20,853 nt of DNA. Origin: CAYVBN01 sp964538565. Its GTDB lineage: Bacteria; Pseudomonadota; Alphaproteobacteria; Rhizobiales; Xanthobacteraceae. Position numbers and translations under genes: made by a program. The notes under the pieces are model-generated. The model was not told the origin of the DNA. It did no database searches and saw nothing but the letters and a program-made list of their open reading frames with translations. Positions 1 to 7,308 of the stretch are shown piece by piece; the first letter of the stretch is position 1; each line of letters begins with the position of its first letter. The stretch spans positions 1 through 20,853 of the forward strand of contig CAZIGW010000247.1 of the NCBI GenBank assembly GCA_964538565.1. Direction: 5' to 3'.

Positions 1-538
1 GGACCTTTGGCCCCTCGTGCTCAACGACGTGATGGGAACCAAATTCAAGGTCATCACTGGCTATCTCGGCAGCCAGGAGACGATTCTCGCCATCGAGCGT
101 GGGGAGGTGCACGGTCGCTGCGGCTGGAGTCTTTCCTCGCTGAAGTCCACGAAGCCGAACTGGCTCTCGGAGAAGAAGATCAACATCTTGGTGCAGATTG
201 CCGCCGAGAAGAGTCCCGAACTGCCGGACGTGCCGCTGGTTTTCGATCTCGTGAGCGAGCCGGAAGACCGGCAGATGCTTGAGTTGCTATCCGGGCCGAT
301 GGGAATGGCCCGGCCATTGGTCGGCCCTCCGGGACTCGATCCGGAAAAGACCTCCATTCTGCGCCGGGCGTTCGACGCGACCATGAAGGACCCGGCGTTT
401 CTGGCCGATGCCGCAAAGATTCAGGCCGAGGTCGCGCCGACGAGTGGCGAAAAGGTGCAGGCCTTGGTCAGCCGCATCTATCAGACCCCGCGCGCGGTGA
501 TCGCGCGGGCGAAGAAATTTCTCGCCCCGGAACGATAG
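1..538 (+). CDS. Bug/TctC-family tripartite tricarboxylate transporter substrate-binding protein, C-terminal part
   Basis: This is the 3' end of a gene that begins before the window. The frame is open from base 2 and stops with TAG at 536-538, giving about 178 residues, roughly the C-terminal half of a family that is usually about 320 aa. The stretch 'GSQETILAIERGEVHGRCGW' (bases about 71-130) is the characteristic Bug/TctC segment in which a lobe of the periplasmic binding protein meets its ligand. The C-terminal 'PGLDPEKTSILRRAFDATMKD' pattern is also typical. Such proteins capture carboxylates or related small acids in the periplasm for a TctAB-type membrane carrier, but many are orphans and no tctA or tctB is visible here. 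The GTG at 17 lies inside the domain and is not the true start. A terminator follows about 40 bp downstream. The family call is firm; the ligand is unknown. Confidence 0.88.
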   Translation, partial: DLWPLVLNDVMGTKFKVITGYLGSQETILAIERGEVHGRCGWSLSSLKSTKPNWLSEKKINILVQIAAEKSPELPDVPLVFDLVSEPEDRQMLELLSGPMGMARPLVGPPGLDPEKTSILRRAFDATMKDPAFLADAAKIQAEVAPTSGEKVQALVSRIYQTPRAVIARAKKFLAPER

Positions 539-573
539 AAGTCGGGCGCTCTGGCGAATCAACACGAAGCGAC

Positions 574-603
574 AAAAAAAGCCGGCCTTGGGGCCGGCTT
601 TTT
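574..603 (+). terminator. Rho-independent terminator after the TctC-like gene
   Basis: A 7-bp perfect stem, GCCGGCC (581-587) and GGCCGGC (592-598), encloses a TTGG loop and is followed by five T. It is preceded by seven A (574-580), so it could work in both directions. It sits about 40 bp after the stop of the plus-strand binding-protein gene. The minus-strand liv operon ends at 815 and its transcripts would also run into it, so it may serve both converging units. Confidence 0.85.
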
Positions 604-814
604 CGGGTCGCGTCGCGGCGCCCCTGGGCAAAATTCCAGAAAGGAAGGCTATTTCGTTTGGTCAGGTACTTGTGGACCACGGCCCGCCGCGCGCGAGTCG
701 AACGATGCTGACGCCGAGCCTCTCGATAGAAATTGCCCATGAGCGAATCGCCGGCGCGCGCCAGCTGTCGAAGACATCGACGGCTCTTTTCGATTGCTCG
801 GTGCGGCGCGTGAT

Positions 815-1681
815 TCAGCCGCCCAGGAACAGGCGGCCGACATGCGGATCGCAGAGCAGATCCCGCGCCTTGCCGGCCATCGCCAGCTTGCCCGACACCA
901 GGACGTAGCCGATGTCCGCGAACTCGAGTCCCTTCTTGGCGTTCTGCTCGACGATCACGATGGTCTTGCCGTCCTTGTGCTGCAGTTCGCCCAGGATGTC
1001 GAACACCGCATCGATGAAACGCGGTTCGAGCCCGATCGACGGCTCGTCGACGAGCAGGACCTGCGGGTCCATCACCAGGGCGCGGCTGATCTCCAGCAGC
1101 CGGCGCTCACCGCCGGAAAGGACCTTGGCCGGGTGGCTGCGGCGTGCGGCGAGGCGCGGATACTTGTCGAACACCTTTTCGGCCGCGTGCTTCGCCTGCG
1201 CGCGCCCCATCAGATAAGCTCCCATCCACAGGTTCTCCTCGACCGTCATGCCGGGGAACACGGACTTGTCCTGCAGGATGTAGGCGATCCCGGCCGAGCG
1301 CAGCCTTTCGTTCGGCGCGAGCCGCGTCACATCCGTGAGGCTGCCGTTTCGCGCGACCGACACGGTTCCGGAAAAGATGTCCGTGAAGCCGAAGATCGAG
1401 TGCAGGACGGTCGATTTGCCCGCGCCATTCGGTCCGATGAGGCACAGGGACTGGCCACGGCCGACCCTCAGGCTGAGATTGTGCAGGATCTCCATCCGCC
1501 CATAGCCGGCATTCAGTCCGTCGATACGCAGGTGAGGCTGCGGGCCGGCCAGCACGTCGAGCTCCTCCACCCGAACGTCCCGCGCGATCTCGAGTGCCTG
1601 CCGGGCGACTTCTTCGACGGAAATGACGGTTTCGATGCCGCCGTGATAGCTCGACCCGGAAACGGCGCGCGTATCGGTCAT
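815..1681 (-). CDS. livF: Branched-chain amino acid-type ABC transporter ATP-binding protein LivF, with N-terminal extension
   Basis: One of the two ATPase subunits of a HAAT/Liv importer; 288 aa, cytoplasmic, working as a heterodimer with LivG on the LivHM channel. Visible motifs are Walker A GPNGAGKST (residues 83-91), the Q-loop in 'YILQDK' (Q137), the signature LSGGERR (188-194), Walker B VLLVDEP (208-214) and 'VEQN' (244-247), where the H-loop His is Gln as is common in LivF. The ATG overlaps the livG stop by one base (TGATG), which indicates translational coupling and supports this start. The ABC domain proper begins near residue 50. The preceding ~50 residues are unusual, since LivF proteins normally begin a few residues before the 'AGYG' segment and are about 235 aa. 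It is the last gene of the operon. The substrate follows from the binding protein and need not be an amino acid. Confidence 0.93.
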   Translation of the reverse strand: MTDTRAVSGSSYHGGIETVISVEEVARQALEIARDVRVEELDVLAGPQPHLRIDGLNAGYGRMEILHNLSLRVGRGQSLCLIGPNGAGKSTVLHSIFGFTDIFSGTVSVARNGSLTDVTRLAPNERLRSAGIAYILQDKSVFPGMTVEENLWMGAYLMGRAQAKHAAEKVFDKYPRLAARRSHPAKVLSGGERRLLEISRALVMDPQVLLVDEPSIGLEPRFIDAVFDILGELQHKDGKTIVIVEQNAKKGLEFADIGYVLVSGKLAMAGKARDLLCDPHVGRLFLGG

Positions 1682-2427
1682 CAGTACGCTCCCAGATAGG
1701 CGTCGAGGACGCGCTGGTCGCGCTGGATGTCGGCGGGCCCGCCGGCGGCGAGCAGTTCGCCGTGGGCGAGGCAGTAGATCGTGCTCACCATGTTCATGAT
1801 CACGCGCATGTTGTGCTCGATGATGAACAGCGTGATGCCGAATTCGGCATTGGCGCGCTTGAGCCGGTCGAGCAGGCCGTTGATCAGCGTCGGATTGATG
1901 CCGGCGGTCGGTTCGTCGAGCAGCAGAACCGTCGGCTCGTTCATCAGCGCCATCGCGAACTCGAGAAGCTTCTGTTGTCCGAAAGACAGGCTGCCCGAGC
2001 GCACGAAGCGTTTTTCGAACAATCCGACGAAAGCGAGCAATTGCTCCGCCCGCTCCACGGCTTCCCGCCGCTCGCGGCCGAACATGTCGAAGAACCGTTC
2101 CTTGCGGTGCGGGGTCGAGACGAGCATGTTCTGCAGGCAGTTCATCTTGCCGTAGATGCGGGTCGTCTGGAACGTCCGCAGCAAACCGAGGCGCGCGATC
2201 TCCTGCACCCGCAGATTCGAGATTTCCCGGCCGTCGAAGCGGATCGACCCGGAATCGATCGGGTGATAGCCGACGATCGAGTTGAACAGCGTCGTCTTGC
2301 CGGATCCGTTGGGACCGATCAGGCCCGTGATGCTGCCGCGCTCGACCTTGAGCGACACGCCGCGGTTGGCGACCACCCCGCCGAACGACTTGGTGACGTC
2401 GGCGAGCTCGATGACGGCCTCGGTCAT
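1681..2427 (-). CDS. livG: Branched-chain amino acid-type ABC transporter ATP-binding protein LivG
   Basis: ATPase subunit of the Liv-type importer; 248 aa, normal length. Walker A GPNGSGKTT is at 38-46, the Q-loop 'TFQ' at 85-87, the signature LSFGQQ at 147-152, Walker B VLLLDEP at 167-173 and the catalytic H-loop His at 205 in 'IIEHNM'. The C-terminal 'VLDAYLGA' ending is typical of LivG. The ATG at 2427 overlaps the livM stop as ATGA (4 nt), which fixes the start; longer reading upstream in the same frame is only the shadow of livM. It ends in a one-base overlap with livF. The subunit drives substrate import by ATP hydrolysis at the inner face of the cytoplasmic membrane. Confidence 0.95.
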   Translation of the reverse strand: MTEAVIELADVTKSFGGVVANRGVSLKVERGSITGLIGPNGSGKTTLFNSIVGYHPIDSGSIRFDGREISNLRVQEIARLGLLRTFQTTRIYGKMNCLQNMLVSTPHRKERFFDMFGRERREAVERAEQLLAFVGLFEKRFVRSGSLSFGQQKLLEFAMALMNEPTVLLLDEPTAGINPTLINGLLDRLKRANAEFGITLFIIEHNMRVIMNMVSTIYCLAHGELLAAGGPADIQRDQRVLDAYLGAY

Positions 2428-3512
2428 TCGGCGCCTCCGGGATGGGAGGCAAAGGCGATGTCGACAGCGGGCGCAGGCTCCTTCTTCTGCGCGCTCGGCG
2501 TCCCGGCCGCGAACCAGGCGGGGTGGTTTTCCATCAGCCAGCCGACGATCCCCTGCTGGAAGTAGACGATCGTGACGACGATGAGCAGCCCGAGCGCGAC
2601 GAACTGCCAGCCGAGGAAATAGGTCCAGGTCACCTCCTTGATGACGTGGAACACGACGGCACCGACCACCGGCCCCCAGTAGGTGCCCTTGCCGCCGAGC
2701 AGAACCATCAGCACCATGAAGATGTTGAAGGTCGTCGTCGGGAACGCGATGTCGCGCGGCTCGATGAACCCCGTCATGTTGCCGAAGATCGCGCCGGCGA
2801 TACCGAGAAAGAAGGCCGAGATTGCCCACGCCATGCGCTTGTAGCGCCGCGTGCGCAGGCCCATCGCTTCCGCCTTTTCCTCGTCGTCGCGAATGGCGTT
2901 CAGCGCCAGGCCGAAGTTCGTCGCATAGAGCCAGCGCAGGAACACGAGCAGCAGGAAGGTCAGCGCGAACAGCAGGAAATAGAAGAACAGCTTCTGCGTC
3001 GCCGGCGGGCCAGGGAAGACCGGCATGGAAATGCCGCCGGCCGCTCCCACCCATTCCCAGGACGAGATGAGCTCCGCCGCCGCGATGGCGAGCCCGAGGG
3101 TGCCGATGGCGAAATAGGGACCGCGCAGGCCGAAGACGATCCACCCGGCCGCGATCGCCAGCAGGGCGGCGCCGATGCCGGCCGCCAGGAGGCCGAGCGA
3201 AAACCCGGTGAAGTACTGGGCATTCGTGAACACGATATGCGTCGTGCGCGCGCCCGACGTGTACATTCCCACGTCGTAGTAGAGGCCGATCTGCACCACG
3301 GCGGCGATGTACATGCCGGCGCCGAAGAAAAAGATGTTGCCGAGCGAGTTGTAACCCATCTGTCCGCCGAGGATGTCCCAGGTCGAGGCGAACAGGATCA
3401 TCAGCCACAGCAGGGCAATCTCGTTGCTGTAGTCCGCGAACAGGAACGGCGCGGCGCAGCCGGCCGCCAGGATCAGCCAGAACGGCAGGGACTGGCGCGT
3501 GAACATCGTCAT
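2424..3512 (-). CDS. livM: Branched-chain amino acid-type ABC transporter permease LivM
   Basis: Inner-membrane permease, 362 aa, with many hydrophobic helices. Family hallmarks are 'LRGPYFAIGTLGLA' (129-142) and the EAA-type coupling loop 'GLALNAIRDDEEKAEAMGL' (201-219), which docks on the ATPases. After the last helix ('GLLIVVTIVYFQQGIVG') there is a hydrophilic tail of about 40 residues rich in Ala and Pro. The start ATG at 3512 overlaps the livH stop as ATGA; an alternative ATG two codons later (3506) would give 360 aa. Its end overlaps livG by 4 nt. It forms the translocation pore together with LivH. Confidence 0.94.
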   Translation of the reverse strand: MTMFTRQSLPFWLILAAGCAAPFLFADYSNEIALLWLMILFASTWDILGGQMGYNSLGNIFFFGAGMYIAAVVQIGLYYDVGMYTSGARTTHIVFTNAQYFTGFSLGLLAAGIGAALLAIAAGWIVFGLRGPYFAIGTLGLAIAAAELISSWEWVGAAGGISMPVFPGPPATQKLFFYFLLFALTFLLLVFLRWLYATNFGLALNAIRDDEEKAEAMGLRTRRYKRMAWAISAFFLGIAGAIFGNMTGFIEPRDIAFPTTTFNIFMVLMVLLGGKGTYWGPVVGAVVFHVIKEVTWTYFLGWQFVALGLLIVVTIVYFQQGIVGWLMENHPAWFAAGTPSAQKKEPAPAVDIAFASHPGGAE

Positions 3513-4420
3513 TGGACGGCCTGGCGCACGCGCAGGTTCTGCAGCTGCCGGACAGCGAGGACCATCAGCAGCAGAAGCACGATGAGGGCCTGCTGGAACT
3601 CGGCGCCGAGCAGGAACCCGCCGAATTGCTCGAACACCCCCATGCCGAACCCCGCCGCGATCACGGCCGGCAGATTGCCGAAGCCGGCCGCGGTCACGAT
3701 GACGAACAGGCGGATCGAATAGGTCGTGCCGAGAAACGGCTGCACGTTCCAGACGATGGCGACCAGGGCGCCGGCGGCCCCGCAGATTGCGGCGTTGAGA
3801 CAGAAGGTGAAGGCGTAGACCCGCTCGGTGTCGATCCCGAGCACGCGCGCCGCCCGCGCATCCTGGGCGGTCGCCCGGATCGCCTGTCCCATGCGGCTTC
3901 GCTTCATGAACACGATGACGGCCACGGCGAGAACGGCCGCGAGCAGGAAGCCGACGAGGCGCGCCGCCGAGAGCGTGATGAAGCCGCCGGCGAACTGCCA
4001 CGTCGGCAGGTTGGCCTGCGCCGACTGAGTGTCCGGCCCGAAGGCAAGGTTCAACGATTGCTGAATGACGATCGCCACCCCGAACGTCGCAAGCAGGGAC
4101 GTGAAGAGATCGCGCGTGATCACCTTGCTGACGACGGCTCGATAGACGATGAAGCCGATGCCCCACAACAGCGCAAAGGCGAGCGGAACGCCGAGCAGCG
4201 GCTCGATGCCATGGCGGCTGAGAGTCCAGGTGAGATACCCGCCGATCATGATGAAGTCGCCCTGCGCCAGGTTCTTCACGTTCATCACGCCCCAGACCAG
4301 GGCGAGGCCGTAGGCCGCGAGCGCGAAGATCGAGCCCATGAGCAGCCCGTCGATCAACAGGCCGAGGTTGAGAACGGGCGCCGCGGTGAGAACCGAGATG
4401 TTCCCGAGTACATGCTCCAT
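3509..4420 (-). CDS. livH: Branched-chain amino acid-type ABC transporter permease LivH
   Basis: Inner-membrane permease, 303 aa. The segment 'GLALVWGVMNVKNLAQGDFI' (38-57) is the conserved LivH N-terminal region. The EAA-like loop 'GQAIRATAQDARAARVLGID' (178-197) is the ATPase contact. Several hydrophobic helices lie on either side. An AGGA at 4432-4429 (minus strand) lies 8 nt before the ATG and supports the start. It is separated from livK by 118 bp that carry a strong hairpin, while it overlaps livM by 4 nt. HMGF are therefore one tightly coupled translational unit downstream of the binding protein. Confidence 0.94.
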   Translation of the reverse strand: MEHVLGNISVLTAAPVLNLGLLIDGLLMGSIFALAAYGLALVWGVMNVKNLAQGDFIMIGGYLTWTLSRHGIEPLLGVPLAFALLWGIGFIVYRAVVSKVITRDLFTSLLATFGVAIVIQQSLNLAFGPDTQSAQANLPTWQFAGGFITLSAARLVGFLLAAVLAVAVIVFMKRSRMGQAIRATAQDARAARVLGIDTERVYAFTFCLNAAICGAAGALVAIVWNVQPFLGTTYSIRLFVIVTAAGFGNLPAVIAAGFGMGVFEQFGGFLLGAEFQQALIVLLLLMVLAVRQLQNLRVRQAVQ

Positions 4421-4503
4421 GGCGGATGTCCTGGGACGGTGTGCAAAGGCGCAGGGCGAGCACCGTCGACCGCCCGGCGATCGTTCAGCGCCCCCGAGAA
4501 ACG

Positions 4504-4528
4504 GGGCGGGCGGGAAATCCGCCCGCCC
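4504..4528 (-). terminator. GC-rich stem-loop between livK and livH, probable attenuator or mRNA-stabilising hairpin
   Basis: A perfect 10-bp inverted repeat (GGGCGGGCGG at 4504-4513 against CCGCCCGCCC at 4519-4528) encloses a 5-nt loop. It lies 10 bases after the livK stop on the minus strand. No T-run follows it in the direction of transcription, so it is not a canonical intrinsic terminator. In binding-protein operons such hairpins often protect the 3' end of the binding-protein mRNA and reduce read-through into the membrane genes, which fits its position. An alternative weaker pairing (4489-4494 with 4503-4508) overlaps it. Confidence 0.6.
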
Positions 4529-4538
4529 GCGACATGGC

Positions 4539-5771
4539 TCAATAGTGAGCTTCGCGCGGATAGGTCAGTTTGGCGGCGGCGACTTCGGCAGGCCAGACCA
4601 CGCGATATTGGCCGCCCTGGATCTGGCGCAGAATGATGTCCTTTGCGGGATCGCTGCCGTCCGGATCGAACTTGGCGTGCCCGTAGAACGTGGGCATGTC
4701 GGTCTTCGTCAGCGCCTCGCGGACCTTCTCGGTGTCGAGCGAATTGGCGCGCTTGAACGCATCGCTCCACACGTAGACGGCAGCGGCGGCTTGCGCGACC
4801 TGATACGGGACGATCTTGTAGGACGGGTAGGCCGCCTTGAACTCCTTGTTGAAGTTTGCCGCCGACCCGAACAGCGGATCGCTCGCCTTCATGGTCTCAT
4901 CCCATTGGGTCGGGCAGATGAAGCCTTCGACCACCTTGGGAAAATCGGAGGTGAGCTTGGCCGACTCGCAATGCGTGACGCCGACGAGCGGAACCTGGAT
5001 CTGCATCTCGCCCATCTGGCGTGCAGCCGTCGCCGCGCCTTTCTCGTGCCCCGACACGATCAGCACGTCGGGCTTGAGCGCCTTGATCTTGGTGAGGAAG
5101 CTGGTGATGTCGTTGAGGTCCTTCGGCATGCGATCATCGATGATCGCATGCATCTTGTATTTCTTCATCGAGTCGACGACGCCCTGGCGCACGTCGAGCG
5201 AAAACGCGTCGTCCTGATAGATCATGGCGACCTTGACGCTCGCCGGATCCTTGTTTGCCTTCTTGGCGATGTCGGCCGCCATGTCGATCATGCCGGTCAG
5301 ATATTTGTCGGAGGTCGCCAGGATCGCGAACTGATATTTGTACCCCTGCGTGAAAAGGGATCGCGAGGCTGCCTCGGCCTGCACCAGCGGGATGCGGTAT
5401 TTTTCGATCACCGGCAGGATCGCCTTGGTCAGCGGGGTCCCGTACGGGCCCAGCATGTATTTGACCTTGTCCTGGTCGATCAGGCGCTCGACGAGCTGCG
5501 CGGCGCGGGCCGGCGTCGACTCGTCGTCGTAATACTTGACCTTGAGCTTGTAGCACTTGCCGCCGATGGTCACCCCCCCGGCGTCATTGATCTTCTTGAC
5601 GGCGAACTCGTAGCCGTTCTTGGTGTTGTTGCCATTCGCCGCGTAGATGCCGGTGGCCGAGACGGCCGCTCCGAGAACGAGATCTTCGCACGTCTGTGCC
5701 TGAACGGCCATCGGCGTGCACGAAAGCGCCGCCGTTGCCAGAACCGTCGCGCAAGCTGCCCGGTTGAGCAT
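4539..5771 (-). CDS. ABC transporter substrate-binding protein, LivK/HAAT family (type 1 periplasmic binding fold)
   Basis: Periplasmic binding protein, 410 aa, feeding the LivHMGF importer encoded downstream. The N-terminus is a Sec signal peptide (hydrophobic core at about residues 8-20, predicted cleavage AVQA|QT after residue 25). The mature part begins 'EDLVLGAAVSATGIYA', continues with 'NGYEFAVKKINDAGGV' and 'YYDDESTPARAAQLVERLI', and has the 'MLGPYGTPLTKAI' ligand-pocket segment, all typical of the Peripla_BP_6 group. The ATG at 5771 is chosen because GGAGG (5785-5781, minus strand) lies 9 nt upstream and the signal peptide starts there. The ligand cannot be read from sequence: this subgroup includes amino-acid, amide and aromatic-acid binders. 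The aldolase gene upstream favours an organic acid, which is inference. A promoter-like sequence lies about 65 bp upstream. Confidence 0.93.
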   Translation of the reverse strand: MLNRAACATVLATAALSCTPMAVQAQTCEDLVLGAAVSATGIYAANGNNTKNGYEFAVKKINDAGGVTIGGKCYKLKVKYYDDESTPARAAQLVERLIDQDKVKYMLGPYGTPLTKAILPVIEKYRIPLVQAEAASRSLFTQGYKYQFAILATSDKYLTGMIDMAADIAKKANKDPASVKVAMIYQDDAFSLDVRQGVVDSMKKYKMHAIIDDRMPKDLNDITSFLTKIKALKPDVLIVSGHEKGAATAARQMGEMQIQVPLVGVTHCESAKLTSDFPKVVEGFICPTQWDETMKASDPLFGSAANFNKEFKAAYPSYKIVPYQVAQAAAAVYVWSDAFKRANSLDTEKVREALTKTDMPTFYGHAKFDPDGSDPAKDIILRQIQGGQYRVVWPAEVAAAKLTYPREAHY

Positions 5772-5780
5772 CGTTCGTTT

Positions 5781-5785
5781 CCTCC
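5781..5785 (-). promoter_or_regulatory. Ribosome binding site of the livK-like gene
   Basis: GGAGG on the minus strand, separated from the ATG at 5771 by 9 nt. It decides the start: the frame stays open upstream to 5936, but the translation there is basic and unlike a signal peptide. Confidence 0.75.
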
Positions 5786-5837
5786 CATGGAAATCCGTTT
5801 CACCGCCGGGTTGGTTCCAGGCTGGCCGGATCTGAAG

Positions 5838-5867
5838 ATCATAACCCGACCATTTGGGGTGCGACAA
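5838..5867 (-). promoter_or_regulatory. Candidate sigma-70 promoter of the liv operon
   Basis: On the minus strand, TTGTCG (5867-5862) and TATGAT (5843-5838, five of six matches to TATAAT) are separated by 18 nt. Transcription would begin near 5831, giving a leader of about 60 nt before the livK-like start. It is the best match I found in the 183-bp gap upstream of this gene. The assignment is by eye only. Confidence 0.42.
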
Positions 5868-5927
5868 TCGGCAGGTCGTCACAGGAACCCGGCTTTGGCG
5901 ACGAATTGAGCGTCGCGCTCGCGCAAC

Positions 5928-5970
5928 GGCAGCCAAGCGATCGAAAAGCGCCGCCTAAACCTTGGCTGCC
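5928..5970. repeat. 10-bp perfect inverted repeat spanning the aldolase stop codon
   Basis: GGCAGCCAAG (5928-5937) is the reverse complement of CTTGGCTGCC (5961-5970), with 23 bases between that include the stop codon of the aldolase gene. The long loop and the absence of a T-run make it a poor intrinsic terminator. It could still act as a 3' mRNA structure for the minus-strand aldolase transcript. Confidence 0.4.
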
Positions 5971-6716
5971 TGCAAGAACGCCTTTGTGCCGGCGCCGATC
6001 AACCGTGGCAGGTGCGTATAGATGTAGCGGACTCCGGAGCCGACGAGGCGCGCCACGCTGTCCGTGGTCGCCGGCATTCCGGGGGTATGGCCGGCCGCCA
6101 CGATCGTGTTCAGGGCCCGTTCGATGGCCTTGGCGACGGGCGGCGCGCCCGGATTGCCTGGATGGCCCATCGATTGCGACAGATCCGAAGGCCCGATGAA
6201 AAAGACGTCGATGCCCTCGACCTTGAGAATGTCGTCGAGGTTCTCGATGGCCATTTCATGCTCGAGTTGGACGCAGACCAGCGACTGCGCGTTCGCCTCG
6301 GCGGCGAATTCGGCCATCGTCGCCCCGAAGCCCCAGCGATCCGTCCGCGTTCCGGCCGCGAGGCCCCGGCCGGAGCCGGGACCGAACTTGACCGCCGCGA
6401 CGACCCGCCTCGCGTCCTCGGCCGTATTGACGTGCGGCACCTGCACCCCCATGACGCCGCGGTCCAACACGCATTGAATATCCGCATTGGCGTTGGTGCG
6501 CGGTCGGGCGATCGAGGTCATTCCCACGGCATCGGCCGCAATCGCCATCAGCTCGACGTCGGTCGGTGAGAGCGAGCCGTGCTCGCAGTCGAGAAGCACC
6601 CAGTGGAATCCGGCGCAGCCCAGCAATTCGACAATTTGCGGGGAGGGGAACATCAACGAACAGCCGAGCGCCGGCTGACCGGCGAGAAACTTGGCTTTCA
6701 TGCCATTCGGCTTCAT
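5955..6716 (-). CDS. HpcH/HpaI aldolase/citrate lyase family protein (class II pyruvate aldolase type)
   Basis: 253 aa, the usual size of HpaI-type aldolases, which reversibly cleave 4-hydroxy-2-oxo acids (for example 2,4-dihydroxyhept-2-enedioate) to pyruvate and an aldehyde using a divalent metal. Key segments are 'LLDCEHG' (41-47) with the catalytic His46, 'ARPR' (70-73) with the pyruvate-binding Arg71, 'GVQVPHVNTAEDARR' (90-104), 'QLEHEMAIENLDDI' (150-163) with metal ligand Glu152, and 'FFIGPSDLSQSMG' (172-184) with Asp178. The ATG at 6716 is preceded by GGGGAG (6726-6721, minus strand). The frame is open further upstream, but that part is not family-like. It lies 183 bp upstream of the liv operon on the same strand and could act on the imported compound. 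Related members act on other hydroxy-oxo acids, so the substrate is open. Confidence 0.9.
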   Translation of the reverse strand: MKPNGMKAKFLAGQPALGCSLMFPSPQIVELLGCAGFHWVLLDCEHGSLSPTDVELMAIAADAVGMTSIARPRTNANADIQCVLDRGVMGVQVPHVNTAEDARRVVAAVKFGPGSGRGLAAGTRTDRWGFGATMAEFAAEANAQSLVCVQLEHEMAIENLDDILKVEGIDVFFIGPSDLSQSMGHPGNPGAPPVAKAIERALNTIVAAGHTPGMPATTDSVARLVGSGVRYIYTHLPRLIGAGTKAFLQAAKV

Positions 6717-6871
6717 GGTTCTCCCCGTGCCGGCTCGCATGGTTGCGCGATTCAAGGCGGTTGCGAGAAACAGCCCGTGTCCTGTGCTCCACGCCAGTTT
6801 CCGCACAAGAACCGCAGCATGCAAGGCCTGAGAGGCTGGCGCGCCACCTGACTTCCGCGAGTCAGGGCAAC

Positions 6872-7250
6872 ATGAAACGATCGATCGCGGCGGATCGTGG
6901 CTTTGCCCTTGCGTTCAACAACCGTGGCAATGTCGGCACCCCAAGGGCCGTGACGACGTGCGCTCGCGGACTTGGACCAGGCCGTTGCCCTGGCGCCGCG
7001 GTTGTCTGGCCCGGAACAAGCGCTGTCATCTCGACAACAGCAGGGGCGAGCATGTCCGCGCGGCGGCCGACTGTTCGCACGCGATCGCGTTGTCGTCGCC
7101 ATTTTCGGCGGCCTGGAACAATCGGGAACGCAGTGCCTGTGCGAGCCGAGACACGGGAGGTGCGGCTGGCACGACCGGCGTCAGACAAGATCGAATCGAA
7201 CGAAGAGGATCGGAATCCGCCGCTGTATCGATTTCAAGCTGGCCTTTCCG
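6872..7250 (+). pseudogene. Decayed tetratricopeptide repeat (TPR) gene fragment
   Basis: No single frame is coding here, but TPR sequence can be read by moving through all three plus-strand frames. 'IAADRGFALAFNNRGN' is in one frame (6884-6931), 'ALADLDQAVALAPRL' in the next (6960-7004), and 'EHVRAAADCSHAIALS' followed by 'PFSAAWNNR' in the third (to 7125). The Asn codons of the repeat motif lie at 6917, 7015 and 7117. The last interval is exactly 102 nt, one 34-residue TPR, and the first is 98 nt, which agrees with indels between them. TPR proteins are protein-interaction scaffolds. The ends are not sharply defined; a faint continuation ('AAVSIS') may reach about 7250. No start codon, RBS or intact flanking part of the gene was found, so it is a relic. 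Confidence 0.72.
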
Positions 7251-7308
7251 CAATGCCGCGACCGTCAGTCCCTGTCCGCAGAGGCCGCCGAGTGTTCGCG
7301 TCTCTGTG

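Noticed and set aside
767..781. Small inverted repeat after livF as its terminator
   Set aside because: The stem is only 5 bp (GTCGA/TCGAC) and there is no T-run on the minus strand. The strong bidirectional hairpin at 574-603 is a better candidate.
2442..4636. Long open frames on the plus strand opposite the liv operon
   Set aside because: Their translations are rich in Arg, His, Asp and Glu without domains. They are mirror images of GC-rich coding frames of livM and livH, whose own motifs are intact.
5706..5771. Lipoprotein signal in the LivK-like protein (Cys18 in 'AALSC')
   Set aside because: The lipobox does not have the usual Leu at -3, and a better signal peptidase I site (AVQA|QT) follows at residue 25.
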